Shown here piece after piece: positions 25,112 to 34,127 of a stretch of DNA of 64,000 nucleotides. The translations under genes and the position numbers were made by a program. The stretch is from Luteolibacter luteus. Its GTDB lineage: Bacteria; Verrucomicrobiota; Verrucomicrobiia; Verrucomicrobiales; Akkermansiaceae. Numbering within the stretch: the first letter of the stretch is position 1; each line of letters starts with the position of its first letter. Where the stretch lies: NCBI RefSeq assembly GCF_012913485.1, contig NZ_CP051774.1, forward strand, positions 620,001-684,000, given 5' to 3'. Below the pieces are notes generated by a model. That model was not told the DNA's origin and ran no database searches. It worked only from the letters and a program-made list of their open reading frames with translations.

Positions 25112-27502
25112 TTACCGATAATCCAGTTGCGCATCGACAATGGCCTCCTTGTCACATCTGAACCGGATCCAGTAGGCTTGGAAAGCATCGGGAAACGAGT
25201 GCTCCGCGCTACCATCCACGAGGAAGGAACGGTAGGTGACCCATTCTCCGGTGCCGGTGAGATCGACCTCCGCCGTGATGGTCGCCGGCACCGATGACTT
25301 CAGCACGAGCGATTTCTTGTCGAAGCCGGTCATGAGATAAGGATCCGAAGCGACGTTCGGCTCGACCTTGGATTCCTTCCACGGTCCACCCTGGCCGCGG
25401 GGCTTGCCGATCTTCCAGATGTCATCGATCGCGCCCGCCCAGAGGGCGGCCTTTCCATCTTCCGAGCGGATGACGTGAGGATTCCCCTCCCCTTTGCCAT
25501 CCGCGATGCCCGTCATGATAAAGAGTCCTCGATAGGAGCAGAAGTCGTGGACCATGAAATTCCCGCTCGCAACCGCGCGCAGCTTCGCAAAGCCTCCTGC
25601 ATTCTCGGCCGGGAGTTCATAAAAGGAGCCACCGGCATGGAAGAGATCCCGTTCCGTCGCCACCTCCCGGCAGACGCGGGTATCTCCCAAGCCGCCGACC
25701 TGGGAAGCGCTTCCCCGCGGCAATCTCCAACGCTTCCCCTTGTCATCCACGAAGAGCACGGATGCAGGATCTTCCTGAAGCACCTGCGTGGGGATCCCCG
25801 TGTTCTCGCGCAGGTCCGCCTGAGCCCCCGCATCCTCGACGCGGTGAAGCTTTAGCCCGGCATCGAGCTCATAGTAGCCGCGTTCCTTACCCCGGGAATC
25901 CATCGCAAGCATCCCCAAGCAGCGCTTGTTGTCTCCTAGAGCTCTCACCAAGCCACCGCTCACCGCGCCCTCTTCCTGGCCTGCCAGTCCGGTGAAGATG
26001 GCATCAGGCTCCGCCGAGCGCTCATCGCGATTCGTGTATTGGAAAAGCGCCGTGGCTTCCGGCAAATCGGCATTGGAGACAAGGCGTATCCACACTCCTG
26101 CAAGCCCGGACAAATCGATCCATTGATAGGGAGAATCCAGCATGATCTCGCGGGCCTGCTTCCAATTTCCATCGCCCTTCTCATCGACTTCCAGGGCCAC
26201 CTTCACACTGCTTCCACCGGCATGGGAAAAGTGGAGGGACTTGCCCTGATAACCCGCGAGCAAATAGGCATCCGAAGGCTGGCCCGCTTTCACAGGCTCA
26301 TCCATCCAGACAGCACCGCGACCGATCGCGGGGCCAATCCGGTCCAGTTCACGGGGATCGACGAACCACAGGTTCGACTGGGATTGCGGAGCCGCGATCT
26401 TGCCCTTTGAAGCGCGTTTGTTAAGGAACTCCGCTTTGGCCGTATCATCGCAGCCAAACACCAGCCGGTCCTGCCAGCGGCAGAAGTCGCCGATCACCTT
26501 GAGGTAGTTCGAACGAGGGGCGATGCCCGCGGAGTTCTCCGGTGTGAACGTCTTCGGGAATCTCCAGAAAGTCCCGTGCATCGTCATGAGCAGGTCCTTC
26601 TCCCCGATGTCACGAATGCGGGGCCACTCGGTGTTCCAGCCGTGTGCACCATCGTAAGAGTGGGAGGCCTTCGGCAGCCGCCACGAGTGCCAGGTCTTCC
26701 CATGGAGGCACATCAGGATGAGGGAGCGGTGATCCCAACCGATCGTCCACACCGGATCGCTTTCAGGCGAGCGATTGCCCTCGATCCCTCCAGGACCGGT
26801 AAGCTCTGTGAATTGATTGCGCCGGACGAGCTTCCACGCGTCCGCCGTTCCATCCCATGACGCCAGGGCTCCCGACTCGCTCGCGGGATCCTGCAGCGCC
26901 TGCTTCGAGTGATCGCCGTTGTTGGCATAGACCAGCAGTCCTTGGCCGGAGTAGAGGCCCTTGCCATGATAGCCGGGCAAATCGGCCTTGCGGCCTCCTT
27001 TCTGCTGCTCGTCGCGCCACAGTTCGGTGACAGCGAGGGTGTCCACATCCACCTCGTAGAGACCCTCCTCCATGGTGGCGTAGTAAATCTTTCCGACAGG
27101 GTCCGTGAGGTGCCTCGCATTCCCGGTCAGGCGGCCATACATTTCCGAGTGAGGGATCGCCCGCACGCTGCGATCCTCGCCAATGACGTAAGGGCCGATG
27201 AAGAGCTGCTTGCTCTCACGATGGATCATCCGGTTCGCGGGTGTTCCGCCGACACTTTCCGAACGGACAATCTGCTCCAAGCCGGGGGTTATCTCATAGA
27301 GCTTATCAGAAGAGCCCTGCGGGGAATGCGGCGCGTATGTCACCGCCCACAGCCGGTCTGCCCACGGGACCACAGCACCAGTCCCGCATTCGCCCTCGTC
27401 ATTGAAGAAAGCCAAGGAGGGATAGATCCCGGAGAGCTGGACCGGTTCGCCGGCGACGATTCCAGCAGAGAGAAGGAAGAAGAATAGAGGCTTGAGACGC
27501 AT
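25112..27502 (-). CDS. Large secreted protein of unknown function with an internal duplication
   Basis: 796 residues with signal peptide (MRLKPLFFFLLSAGIVAG). The N-terminal part (20-400) has recurring W/Y-rich strands (WADRLWAVTYAPHSPQG, KIYYATMEEGLYEVDVDTL) suggesting a propeller. A segment starting PSDAYLLAGYQGKSLHFSH and continuing through VKVALEVDEKGDGNW is repeated near the C-terminus as SDPYLMTGFDKKSLVLKSS and ITAEVDLTGTGEW, each ending with a W-I-R-(L/F) strand. No enzyme motif was recognised. Its place next to GH43 and DUF1080 genes suggests a part in saccharide binding or degradation, but it might be independent. About 80 bases separate it from the GH43 start. Confidence 0.65.
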   Translation of the reverse strand: MRLKPLFFFLLSAGIVAGEPVQLSGIYPSLAFFNDEGECGTGAVVPWADRLWAVTYAPHSPQGSSDKLYEITPGLEQIVRSESVGGTPANRMIHRESKQLFIGPYVIGEDRSVRAIPHSEMYGRLTGNARHLTDPVGKIYYATMEEGLYEVDVDTLAVTELWRDEQQKGGRKADLPGYHGKGLYSGQGLLVYANNGDHSKQALQDPASESGALASWDGTADAWKLVRRNQFTELTGPGGIEGNRSPESDPVWTIGWDHRSLILMCLHGKTWHSWRLPKASHSYDGAHGWNTEWPRIRDIGEKDLLMTMHGTFWRFPKTFTPENSAGIAPRSNYLKVIGDFCRWQDRLVFGCDDTAKAEFLNKRASKGKIAAPQSQSNLWFVDPRELDRIGPAIGRGAVWMDEPVKAGQPSDAYLLAGYQGKSLHFSHAGGSSVKVALEVDEKGDGNWKQAREIMLDSPYQWIDLSGLAGVWIRLVSNADLPEATALFQYTNRDERSAEPDAIFTGLAGQEEGAVSGGLVRALGDNKRCLGMLAMDSRGKERGYYELDAGLKLHRVEDAGAQADLRENTGIPTQVLQEDPASVLFVDDKGKRWRLPRGSASQVGGLGDTRVCREVATERDLFHAGGSFYELPAENAGGFAKLRAVASGNFMVHDFCSYRGLFIMTGIADGKGEGNPHVIRSEDGKAALWAGAIDDIWKIGKPRGQGGPWKESKVEPNVASDPYLMTGFDKKSLVLKSSVPATITAEVDLTGTGEWVTYRSFLVDGSAEHSFPDAFQAYWIRFRCDKEAIVDAQLDYR

Positions 27503-27680
27503 GAGCAGATATTCAGCGATGGTCGGGTTTTACAGATCACCATGTCTCAAAATTTCCCTAATTTCACAAAAAAGCGGCGGATTAAACCCACCCAATGGAA
27601 GCGAAACTTTTTCCGAAAGAATGGCAGGAACTGCACGTCTCCTGCTTGCCGAATTTACGGAGCACGCCTAGTTTTCGCGA

Positions 27681-28169
27681 ATGGAGACGCTTGAAAGCCT
27701 GCGCGCGAAGTTCATGGATTCCCAACCGGCCCCGCTGCCGGCCGAAGCCTATGAGTCCAACGATCCGAGGTCGGGACGACGCCACAAGCAGACCCTTCGT
27801 GAAAGCCATGCCATTCCGAAATGGGGCATGTGGGTGATTGGTCTCGCCCTCGCCATCGTCGCCGCGGCTGCCGCATTCATCTATTTCGGTGAGGAAGCCA
27901 TTGTCGCCACCATGCCCGCCGTGTTCCTGTGGCTCGGGTTTGCGGTGGTCGCACTGGCAGCCTTGGTGGTCTACTTCCTGCCTGGCGTGATCGCCATGAA
28001 CTTCCGGGTGCGCCGTTCCGGAGCCATTACCACGCTGAATCTGGTGGTGGCCTTGGCAGGGATCGCTTGGGCGCTCGCCACCGCGAATGTCCTCGCTGCG
28101 GCCGCCTTCGTCTTCACCGGCTGGTCGCTGGCCTTGGTCTGGTCGATTGCCGAGGCGGAGAGCCGCTGA
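27681..28169 (+). CDS. Small membrane protein of unknown function
   Basis: 162 residues. A charged N-terminal 45 residues is followed by about four hydrophobic segments (WVIGLALAIVAAAAAFIYF, VFLWLGFAVVALAALVVYFL and two more). The stretch YFLPGVIAMNFRVRRSGAIT and its following LNL...IAWALA recalls the superinfection-immunity family (a short two-helix membrane family), but the resemblance is weak. Divergent from the large secreted protein and followed by a strong terminator, so it is expressed alone. Confidence 0.55.
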   Translation: METLESLRAKFMDSQPAPLPAEAYESNDPRSGRRHKQTLRESHAIPKWGMWVIGLALAIVAAAAAFIYFGEEAIVATMPAVFLWLGFAVVALAALVVYFLPGVIAMNFRVRRSGAITTLNLVVALAGIAWALATANVLAAAAFVFTGWSLALVWSIAEAESR

Positions 28170-28202
28170 TCCGGTGCTTTCGGAATCCTAATTTTTCCCC
28201 AT

Positions 28203-28235
28203 GCAGCGCCGGCATCCCCGGCGCTGCTTTGTTTT
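28203..28235 (+). terminator. Rho-independent terminator after the small membrane protein
   Basis: Perfect 10-bp stem GCAGCGCCGG (28203-28212) / CCGGCGCTGC (28218-28227), 5-base loop, then TTTGTTTT. The convergent DUF58 operon ends just beyond; the hairpin has no T-run on that strand. Confidence 0.85.
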
Positions 28236-28291
28236 AACCTCCTAGGAGCTTCACGATTTCCCGGCAGTGCCGGCCCTCCCGACAGAACGGC

Positions 28292-29644
28292 TCACAAGCG
28301 GCCCGCGGCCTTGATATCCAGATAGGAGTTCGCGAGCGCCACGGGGAACTGCTGGGCGGGTACATCCAAAGTGAGGATCCCGAAGCCCTGCAAGGTGGCC
28401 AGCACCTCCGCGCGCTCCGCATCGTAGCGCTCCGCCGCGGCGAAGCGCAACGCATCGCCAAAGCCTTCCACCGGCTTGCTGCGTGCATCCTCCACGCTGC
28501 GTTCGCGCAAGCTCGCCAGCAACACGAGATGCTTCGAGCGCAGGGTCCGCAAGGCGGGCACGATCTCCGAGGAGTCCTCACCCCGCAGGTTCGTCATCAC
28601 CACGACCAAGGCGCGCCGCTTCTGGCGGGCCAAGAGCCGCTCCGCAGCGGCGCTGAAATCACTGGGCTCCGGCGTGGTCTGATAGTCGAAGAGATGATTG
28701 AGGAGCACAGACATCGAGTGAGCGCCCTTCACCGGCGGCAGCCAGCGGTTCATCCCGCCGAAAGCCTGCACGCCAACCTGATCTCCCTGCCGCAAGGCCA
28801 CATAGGAAAGCAGCAGCATGGCGTTCAGGCAGTGGTCGAACTGTGGCAACTCGCCATCCATGGCGCGCATCCGGCGACCGGTATCGGTCAGGAAGATCAC
28901 GACTTGATTCCGCTGCTCCTGATATTCCCGGCTGATCAGCGAAATGCGGCGTGAAGTGGCCTTCCAATCGATCTGCGAAAGCGGGTCGCCCTCGCGATAC
29001 TCACGAAGCTGGTGGAAATCCCGGCTGCTGCCCGCAAAGGATTTCCGCACGATTCCCATCTGGTCAGGCCGATGCTGAAGCGAAAGAAGGGCAAACCGGA
29101 GCACCGGCTCGTAGTCGGGATACACCCGAACTTCCTCGTTCTCCCCGACGAGGTATTTCTTGTGCCACAAGGCCAGCGGCGAGGTCCGCCGGACATGGAC
29201 CTTCCCGAACTTCGCGACGCCGCGCTCGATGATCCGCACCGGATGTGTCAGGCGGGCCTTCTCGCCCGGGGCGATGCTTCCCTGCCATGGCATCGTCTCG
29301 GCCTCGGCGCCCGCGGGGATGCCATCGAAGATCTCCACCTTCGCCACCACCCCGCCGGGATTCAGAAGATCCAGCCGTACGTCCGAAGCCTCCCCTACTG
29401 CGAAGCGACCCGGCAAGCGACGGGTCAACTGCAGCTTCGCGAGGCGCGATAATAGCAAGGCGTCGACCAAGGCCACCGCCGCGATGATTCCGCCAACGAT
29501 CCACCATGCCTGCATCACAAAGGGAGCCGCTGCGGAAAGCGGACCACTCCCTCCCTCCGGCGCGAAAGCCGGCCACGCGGAGACAAGGACTCCGAGAAGA
29601 GCCCACGCCACCACGAGTCCCAGGATTCTGCCGGTCGGGTTCAT
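28292..29644 (-). CDS. DUF58 domain protein (MoxR-associated, vWA-like)
   Basis: 450 residues. Two N-terminal membrane segments (LGLVVAWALLGVLVSAW and VMQAWWIVGGIIAAVALV) precede a beta-rich region and the DUF58 signature YREGDPLSQIDWKATSRR. The following QVVIFLTDTGRRM is the vWA-like metal-site strand. DUF58 proteins are encoded with MoxR ATPases and are thought to help assemble or activate membrane or periplasmic complexes. This is the last gene of the six-gene operon; its ATG follows the MoxR stop by two bases. Confidence 0.88.
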   Translation of the reverse strand: MNPTGRILGLVVAWALLGVLVSAWPAFAPEGGSGPLSAAAPFVMQAWWIVGGIIAAVALVDALLLSRLAKLQLTRRLPGRFAVGEASDVRLDLLNPGGVVAKVEIFDGIPAGAEAETMPWQGSIAPGEKARLTHPVRIIERGVAKFGKVHVRRTSPLALWHKKYLVGENEEVRVYPDYEPVLRFALLSLQHRPDQMGIVRKSFAGSSRDFHQLREYREGDPLSQIDWKATSRRISLISREYQEQRNQVVIFLTDTGRRMRAMDGELPQFDHCLNAMLLLSYVALRQGDQVGVQAFGGMNRWLPPVKGAHSMSVLLNHLFDYQTTPEPSDFSAAAERLLARQKRRALVVVMTNLRGEDSSEIVPALRTLRSKHLVLLASLRERSVEDARSKPVEGFGDALRFAAAERYDAERAEVLATLQGFGILTLDVPAQQFPVALANSYLDIKAAGRL

Positions 29645-29646
29645 GC

Positions 29647-30642
29647 TTACTGCCGGGGTGCCGGGACGGATTCCACGATGATCTTCAAAACTTCATCCAT
29701 CGACTGACCACCGATCGCCACTTCAGGAGCCAACTGCACGCGATGACGCAGCACCGGTAGCGATGCCGCCTTGATGTCATCCGGAATGACGAAATGGCGG
29801 CCATGCATGAGCGCGATCGCCTTGCCAATGCGCACCAGCGCAATCGCACCGCGCGTACCTGCACCGAGCCAGACGGTCTTCGCTTCGCGGGTCGCCTGAA
29901 CGATCGCCACGGCGTAGTCCACGACCTCACGGACCACCTGCACGGCTGCGGTGGCAGCCTGTGCCCGCACCACGTCTTCCGGCGTGGCGACGACGTGCAA
30001 CTCCTTGGTCGCGGAATCTCCAGGCACTTCAGCAGCGGAGCGGGCGACGATCTCCGACTCCGCTTCCGCGGTCGGATAATCGATAAGGATCTTCATCAGG
30101 AAGCGGTCGAGCTGTGCTTCCGGCAGGGGATAGGTGCCCTCATGTTCCACCGGGTTCTGCGTCGCCAGCGTCATGAAGGGAGCGGAGAGCTGAAGCGATT
30201 CGCCATCGATCGTCACCTGCCGCTCTTGCATCACTTCGAGCAAGGCGGCCTGGGTCTTGGCGGGGGCGCGGTTGATTTCATCCGCGAGCAAGAGATTGCA
30301 GAAGACCGGGCCGCGGCGGAGCTGGAAGGTCTGGCTCTTCATGTCGAAGAGCCGGAAGCCCGTGACATCCGAAGGCATGAGATCCGGCGTGAACTGGATA
30401 CGTCCGAAAGCTCCTCCGAAGGCCTTGGCCAGTGCCAGCACCAGCTGGGTCTTGCCAAGGCCCGGCTTCCCTTCCAGCAGCACGTGACCGCCAGCCAGCA
30501 GTCCGGCGAGCACCTGGCTGACCACTTCCCTCTGCCCCAGCACGGCGTGTTCAACCTGCGCCCTCAGGCGCGCGACCATCGCGGACGCGTCCGGTTGCGC
30601 TTGCGGCGGAGTGGCTTGGTAGACGGCGTTTTCTTCGGTCAT
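29647..30642 (-). CDS. MoxR-family AAA+ ATPase
   Basis: 331 residues. Walker A is EGKPGLGKTQLVLALAKA, Walker B is LLLADEINRAPAKTQAALLE, and sensor 1 is TLATQNPVEHEGTYPLPEAQ, the typical MoxR signature. MoxR proteins act as ATP-driven chaperones on vWA-containing partners. The first 25 residues form a short extension. It overlaps the DUF4350 gene by four bases and precedes the DUF58 gene, so the likely partner is the DUF58 protein. Confidence 0.93.
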   Translation of the reverse strand: MTEENAVYQATPPQAQPDASAMVARLRAQVEHAVLGQREVVSQVLAGLLAGGHVLLEGKPGLGKTQLVLALAKAFGGAFGRIQFTPDLMPSDVTGFRLFDMKSQTFQLRRGPVFCNLLLADEINRAPAKTQAALLEVMQERQVTIDGESLQLSAPFMTLATQNPVEHEGTYPLPEAQLDRFLMKILIDYPTAEAESEIVARSAAEVPGDSATKELHVVATPEDVVRAQAATAAVQVVREVVDYAVAIVQATREAKTVWLGAGTRGAIALVRIGKAIALMHGRHFVIPDDIKAASLPVLRHRVQLAPEVAIGGQSMDEVLKIIVESVPAPRQ

Positions 30643-31742
30643 GTTAGAGAGAGGTGAATTTTCTGCAGGTCCGCGATCAGACGGGCAAAGCTGGCGGGAT
30701 CGGGAGGGCGGTCATGGGTCATCGCCCGTTCGGCACGATCCCGGGTGATTCCCGCACGCTGGGCGACCCATTCGAATAGATCGCCATCGCGATGCCCGGA
30801 GGCAGACATCCGCTGCGCGCGCTCCAATACCGAGTCGCGCAAGGGCCGGAGCATCGCAGCCCCCTTGTCCAAGCGCCACTGGAAGTCGCCCAATGCTTCA
30901 AGGTGATGATCGTAATCGCGTGCCGTGGTCCTCGATTCCTCACGGCGCAGGGGCCCGAAGCGCGGCATGTTTTTCCAGAGCCAGAACAAGGTGACCGCAA
31001 GGATCCCGATCACGACCGCAGACCCGTGGTGCCATACCAGGCTCCAGAGCGAGATCGCCGCATCACGGACGATCACGACCTTGCCACGATACGGCGAAGC
31101 ATTCACGAGATCGAGGAGCAGTTCGGCATGGTCATGTTCCCCGATATGACGATTCCGGAAAGGACGGGCATCTGTCATCACCGTGATCAGCCCGTCGCCG
31201 TAGCGCACCTGGTCGAAGATCCTGTCCTTGCCGTCGGCCTTCAGCCGAGCATGAGACTCGGCGAAGATCTCGTAGGTCTTGTTGTGATAGTTCAGCTTGT
31301 CCTCGGAGAACTTGTCGGAGGCGGCGGCGCTGCTGAGTTCCACCCCGGCGCCTTCGAGCCAACCATGCAGCGCCTCGGGGACGTCACCCTCTTCGCCAGA
31401 GCGGAAGCCGGCAAAGGGGCTCCATTCGTCGCGATAAGATTCGCCCCACTCCACCAGGCAGAGCAAATGCCCGCCGCCGGCAACCCACTGGTCCACCTCG
31501 CGGATGTATGCCTCGGTGGAAATCACCTCCGCCGGCACGAAGAGCATGGAGACATCCTGTTCAAGATCGGGCCAGCCGGGCTTGCTTTCGACCGCGTAGC
31601 CGAAGCGCTCGAGAAAGCGGGTTGCCGCCAAGTATGCGTCCACTTTCGCCTTCCCCTTGTAGCCGGTCTCGCGCTTGGTCGTGGTGTAACCGCCGCAGCC
31701 CGCGAGGATCAGGCAGCCGAGAATAATCGCGGGGATCCTCAT
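30639..31742 (-). CDS. DUF4350-type lipoprotein/membrane protein
   Basis: 367 residues. A lipoprotein signal (IILGCLILAGCGG) is followed by a GATase-like domain with VSMLFVPAEVIS and WVAGGGHLLCLVEWGE, the usual DUF4350 pattern. A membrane helix near 245-265 (SAVVIGILAVTLFWLWK) is followed by a cytoplasmic helical tail. The frame is open much further upstream, but Met 31742 supplies the lipobox and a four-base overlap with the preceding gene. Role unknown; it belongs to the MoxR operon by family and position. Confidence 0.75.
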   Translation of the reverse strand: MRIPAIILGCLILAGCGGYTTTKRETGYKGKAKVDAYLAATRFLERFGYAVESKPGWPDLEQDVSMLFVPAEVISTEAYIREVDQWVAGGGHLLCLVEWGESYRDEWSPFAGFRSGEEGDVPEALHGWLEGAGVELSSAAASDKFSEDKLNYHNKTYEIFAESHARLKADGKDRIFDQVRYGDGLITVMTDARPFRNRHIGEHDHAELLLDLVNASPYRGKVVIVRDAAISLWSLVWHHGSAVVIGILAVTLFWLWKNMPRFGPLRREESRTTARDYDHHLEALGDFQWRLDKGAAMLRPLRDSVLERAQRMSASGHRDGDLFEWVAQRAGITRDRAERAMTHDRPPDPASFARLIADLQKIHLSLT

Positions 31743-33169
31743 GCCTGCCTCCTTTCGGTGAAAGGCCAGCTTGAGCAAAGCTGCTCCATGGTCTGGTCCG
31801 GCGGCGCGCTGCGCCCGTAGGCAAGAAGGACCCAGGCATCCGTGAGGCCGCCGAAATAGCCGGCGAGAGGAGCTGCCTCCGCGGTGACCCGGCGCAGGCA
31901 ATCGCTCTCCGTATCCGACTCCGCGATCTCCACCCCCCGGCTGGTGATCAGCTTCGAAATCGTCCCCCGATAAAGCAGGCTCATGGCTTCCTGCCGGCGG
32001 CCCACGCGCCACAGTTCCATCGCCGCGGTGGGGATGTCCGCAGGCAGTGACTCGGGAGCGACATCCATTCCCATGACCACCTTTGCCTGCGGCGGCACTC
32101 GCGGCACCCGCTTGTGGAAGCCCCCGGTCTTGAACAGGTGCCGGTTTCGCCAGACCAGCCAGACGATAAAGGCGATCAAAGCCCCGAACGCCGACCAAAT
32201 CACGACTTTACCCAGGACAAGCAACCACTCTCCCGGCATCCAGTTCCAATTGCTGGCACCAGACGTACGGTTCTTCACTTCGACGTAATGGATCGTGAAG
32301 TCCTCATGCGACTTCACCTCGGTGATCGTTTCCTTCGCCGTGGCAGCACCAACCGGTTGGAGATTACCGGAGAGGCACAGGAAGGCAGCGACCAGTGCTG
32401 TCACGGTGCCAGCCAGGCGATTGCCCATGCGGCGGAAAGCCAGCTCCACGTCCCAACCCTCGATCCAAGTACGATGGTTCACGTACATGCCGAATCCCGC
32501 GCCGGTCGAAAACACGTCCACCAAGGACATCGAGATGAGCACGGAAGCGGCAAGCACCCAGCCGAAGGACGGCGGAAGATTCAGCCAGGATTCATCACTG
32601 AGCGTTTGGAAAAGCACGCGCCATTGCTCCGCCTGACCTTGCGGCAGGAACAGGGTGGCGGTGCCGATCAGCGCCAAGGCCATCCAGAAGGTCAGACCGA
32701 CCCGCCACAACGCTAGGGAAACCACCGTGGCATCCCCCCGCCTCAGGAGCAACCGGACACGCGCAGCGTAGGCCTTTCCGCGAAGTCCCTCGAGGTCCTC
32801 GACCGCCATGGTCAGCGGACGCCATGGCGAAAAACGCGCCCAGAGCATGCGGAATCCGAAGCGCCGGTACATCGCGCGCGGCCATTCGCCCAAGACAGAC
32901 TTGCCATCGGGCAGCTCGCCAAAGAGGTGACGGCTGATCACGAAAAGCACCATGCGCGAAGCGACTGGCATCCACCACCAGCATGCCAGCACCACCAATG
33001 CGGGGTAATCGTGAAGCAGGCCGACGCTGAGCAACAGCATGGGCAGCATTCCCAGCCACCAGCAGCCCCAGAGGCGCCAGAAATCGCGACGCGCCAAGGC
33101 GAGGCCCAGATCGACCGCTTCCCAATCACTCCTTGGGCGGAGCTCTGCGGTCACATCTTCAAGCCGCAC
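31739..33169 (-). CDS. DUF4129-type multipass membrane protein
   Basis: 476 residues. About five hydrophobic segments lie in the first 300 residues (WGCWWLGMLPMLLLSVGLL, YPALVVLACWWWMPVASR and others). After an extracytoplasmic loop and a further helix (VIWSAFGALIAFIVWLVW) comes a C-terminal cytoplasmic domain with AAMELWRVGRRQEAMSLLYRG, which looks like DUF4129 (a region with transglutaminase-associated members). By operon context it belongs to the MoxR/DUF58 envelope system. It overlaps the SpoIIM-like gene by 11 bases and the DUF4350 gene by four. Confidence 0.68.
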   Translation of the reverse strand: MRLEDVTAELRPRSDWEAVDLGLALARRDFWRLWGCWWLGMLPMLLLSVGLLHDYPALVVLACWWWMPVASRMVLFVISRHLFGELPDGKSVLGEWPRAMYRRFGFRMLWARFSPWRPLTMAVEDLEGLRGKAYAARVRLLLRRGDATVVSLALWRVGLTFWMALALIGTATLFLPQGQAEQWRVLFQTLSDESWLNLPPSFGWVLAASVLISMSLVDVFSTGAGFGMYVNHRTWIEGWDVELAFRRMGNRLAGTVTALVAAFLCLSGNLQPVGAATAKETITEVKSHEDFTIHYVEVKNRTSGASNWNWMPGEWLLVLGKVVIWSAFGALIAFIVWLVWRNRHLFKTGGFHKRVPRVPPQAKVVMGMDVAPESLPADIPTAAMELWRVGRRQEAMSLLYRGTISKLITSRGVEIAESDTESDCLRRVTAEAAPLAGYFGGLTDAWVLLAYGRSAPPDQTMEQLCSSWPFTERRQA

Positions 33170-34127
33170 GCGTCCCCCTTCCCATCAGAAGGAAATAGGC
33201 CAGGTGCAATACCCAGCCGGCAATTCCCACGGAGTACTTTATTTCAGGCGCCATCCGCTGGGCCGACCAGAAACCTTCCACCACTGCGGCCAGCGCGGTC
33301 ATCGCGGCCGCGCCGTAGATCAAAGGCAGCGCGCGCTTCGCCGCTTCAGCAATCGCCCGGCCCCGCGGCAATCGCCCGGGATTCAGGATGCCGAGGCCCA
33401 GGCGCATCCCGGCCATACCCGCGACAATCATGCCCAGCAACTCGTAGGACGAGTGTCCGGCCACGAAGGTCCAGAACGATTGGGGATTGCAGGCATAGTG
33501 GACGTAGCCCGCCACCGCGCCGATATAGATACCATTGAAGGCGAGGTAAAAGATGGTCCCGAGACAGGCAAGTATCCCCCCCGCGAAGATCTGGAAGTCG
33601 ATCCCCACATTGTTCCGGATGTAGTGGGAGAACATCATGAAGTTCGACCCGAACATCTCCCGGAAGGCGCTGATCTGCTCCTCTTCCCCACCGTACATCG
33701 ATTCAACCTCGGCCATCTGCTCGGGACCGAGCACCGCACGGATCCAATCGATGTTCAGCCAAGCGGAGGCCATCATCGCGAAGAAGGGGATCCAGAAAAT
33801 CGCGCTGCAGAGCCAGAACAGGCGCCACTCCTTGCGCACCGTCTGAGGGAAGCCTGCGAAGATGAACTTCGCCACGGCTTCCCAACCACGGCGGCGACTG
33901 CGGTAAAGCAGCTTGTAGCCGCGGATGACCAGCGTGTTCAGCCGGTCGATAAGCTGCGTCGAATACATGCGGTGGCGTGCCAAGGCCAGGTCCGCGCAGG
34001 TCTCGCGGAAGCGTTTGGGCAACTCTTCCACTCCGGGTTCCGGCTTGCCCTTCTCCACACTGGTGATCAGGCGATCCAGCTCAAGCCATTCGGCCGCGCG
34101 ACGTTCTTCGAAAGATCCCGGACTCAT
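33159..34127 (-). CDS. SpoIIM/COG1300 family membrane protein
   Basis: 322 residues. A helical N-terminal region (FEERRAAEWLELDRLITSVE, ELPKRFRETCADLALARHR) is followed by several membrane helices. The C-terminal half has ILACLGTIFYLAFNGIYIGA and the short motif SFWTFVAGHSSYELLGMIVAG, which is the SpoIIM family signature (H-x-x-x-E-L). In Bacillus SpoIIM acts in engulfment; in non-sporulating bacteria the family is found in MoxR operons with RDD proteins, as here, and its job is unclear. Confidence 0.87.
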   Translation of the reverse strand: MSPGSFEERRAAEWLELDRLITSVEKGKPEPGVEELPKRFRETCADLALARHRMYSTQLIDRLNTLVIRGYKLLYRSRRRGWEAVAKFIFAGFPQTVRKEWRLFWLCSAIFWIPFFAMMASAWLNIDWIRAVLGPEQMAEVESMYGGEEEQISAFREMFGSNFMMFSHYIRNNVGIDFQIFAGGILACLGTIFYLAFNGIYIGAVAGYVHYACNPQSFWTFVAGHSSYELLGMIVAGMAGMRLGLGILNPGRLPRGRAIAEAAKRALPLIYGAAAMTALAAVVEGFWSAQRMAPEIKYSVGIAGWVLHLAYFLLMGRGTRAA

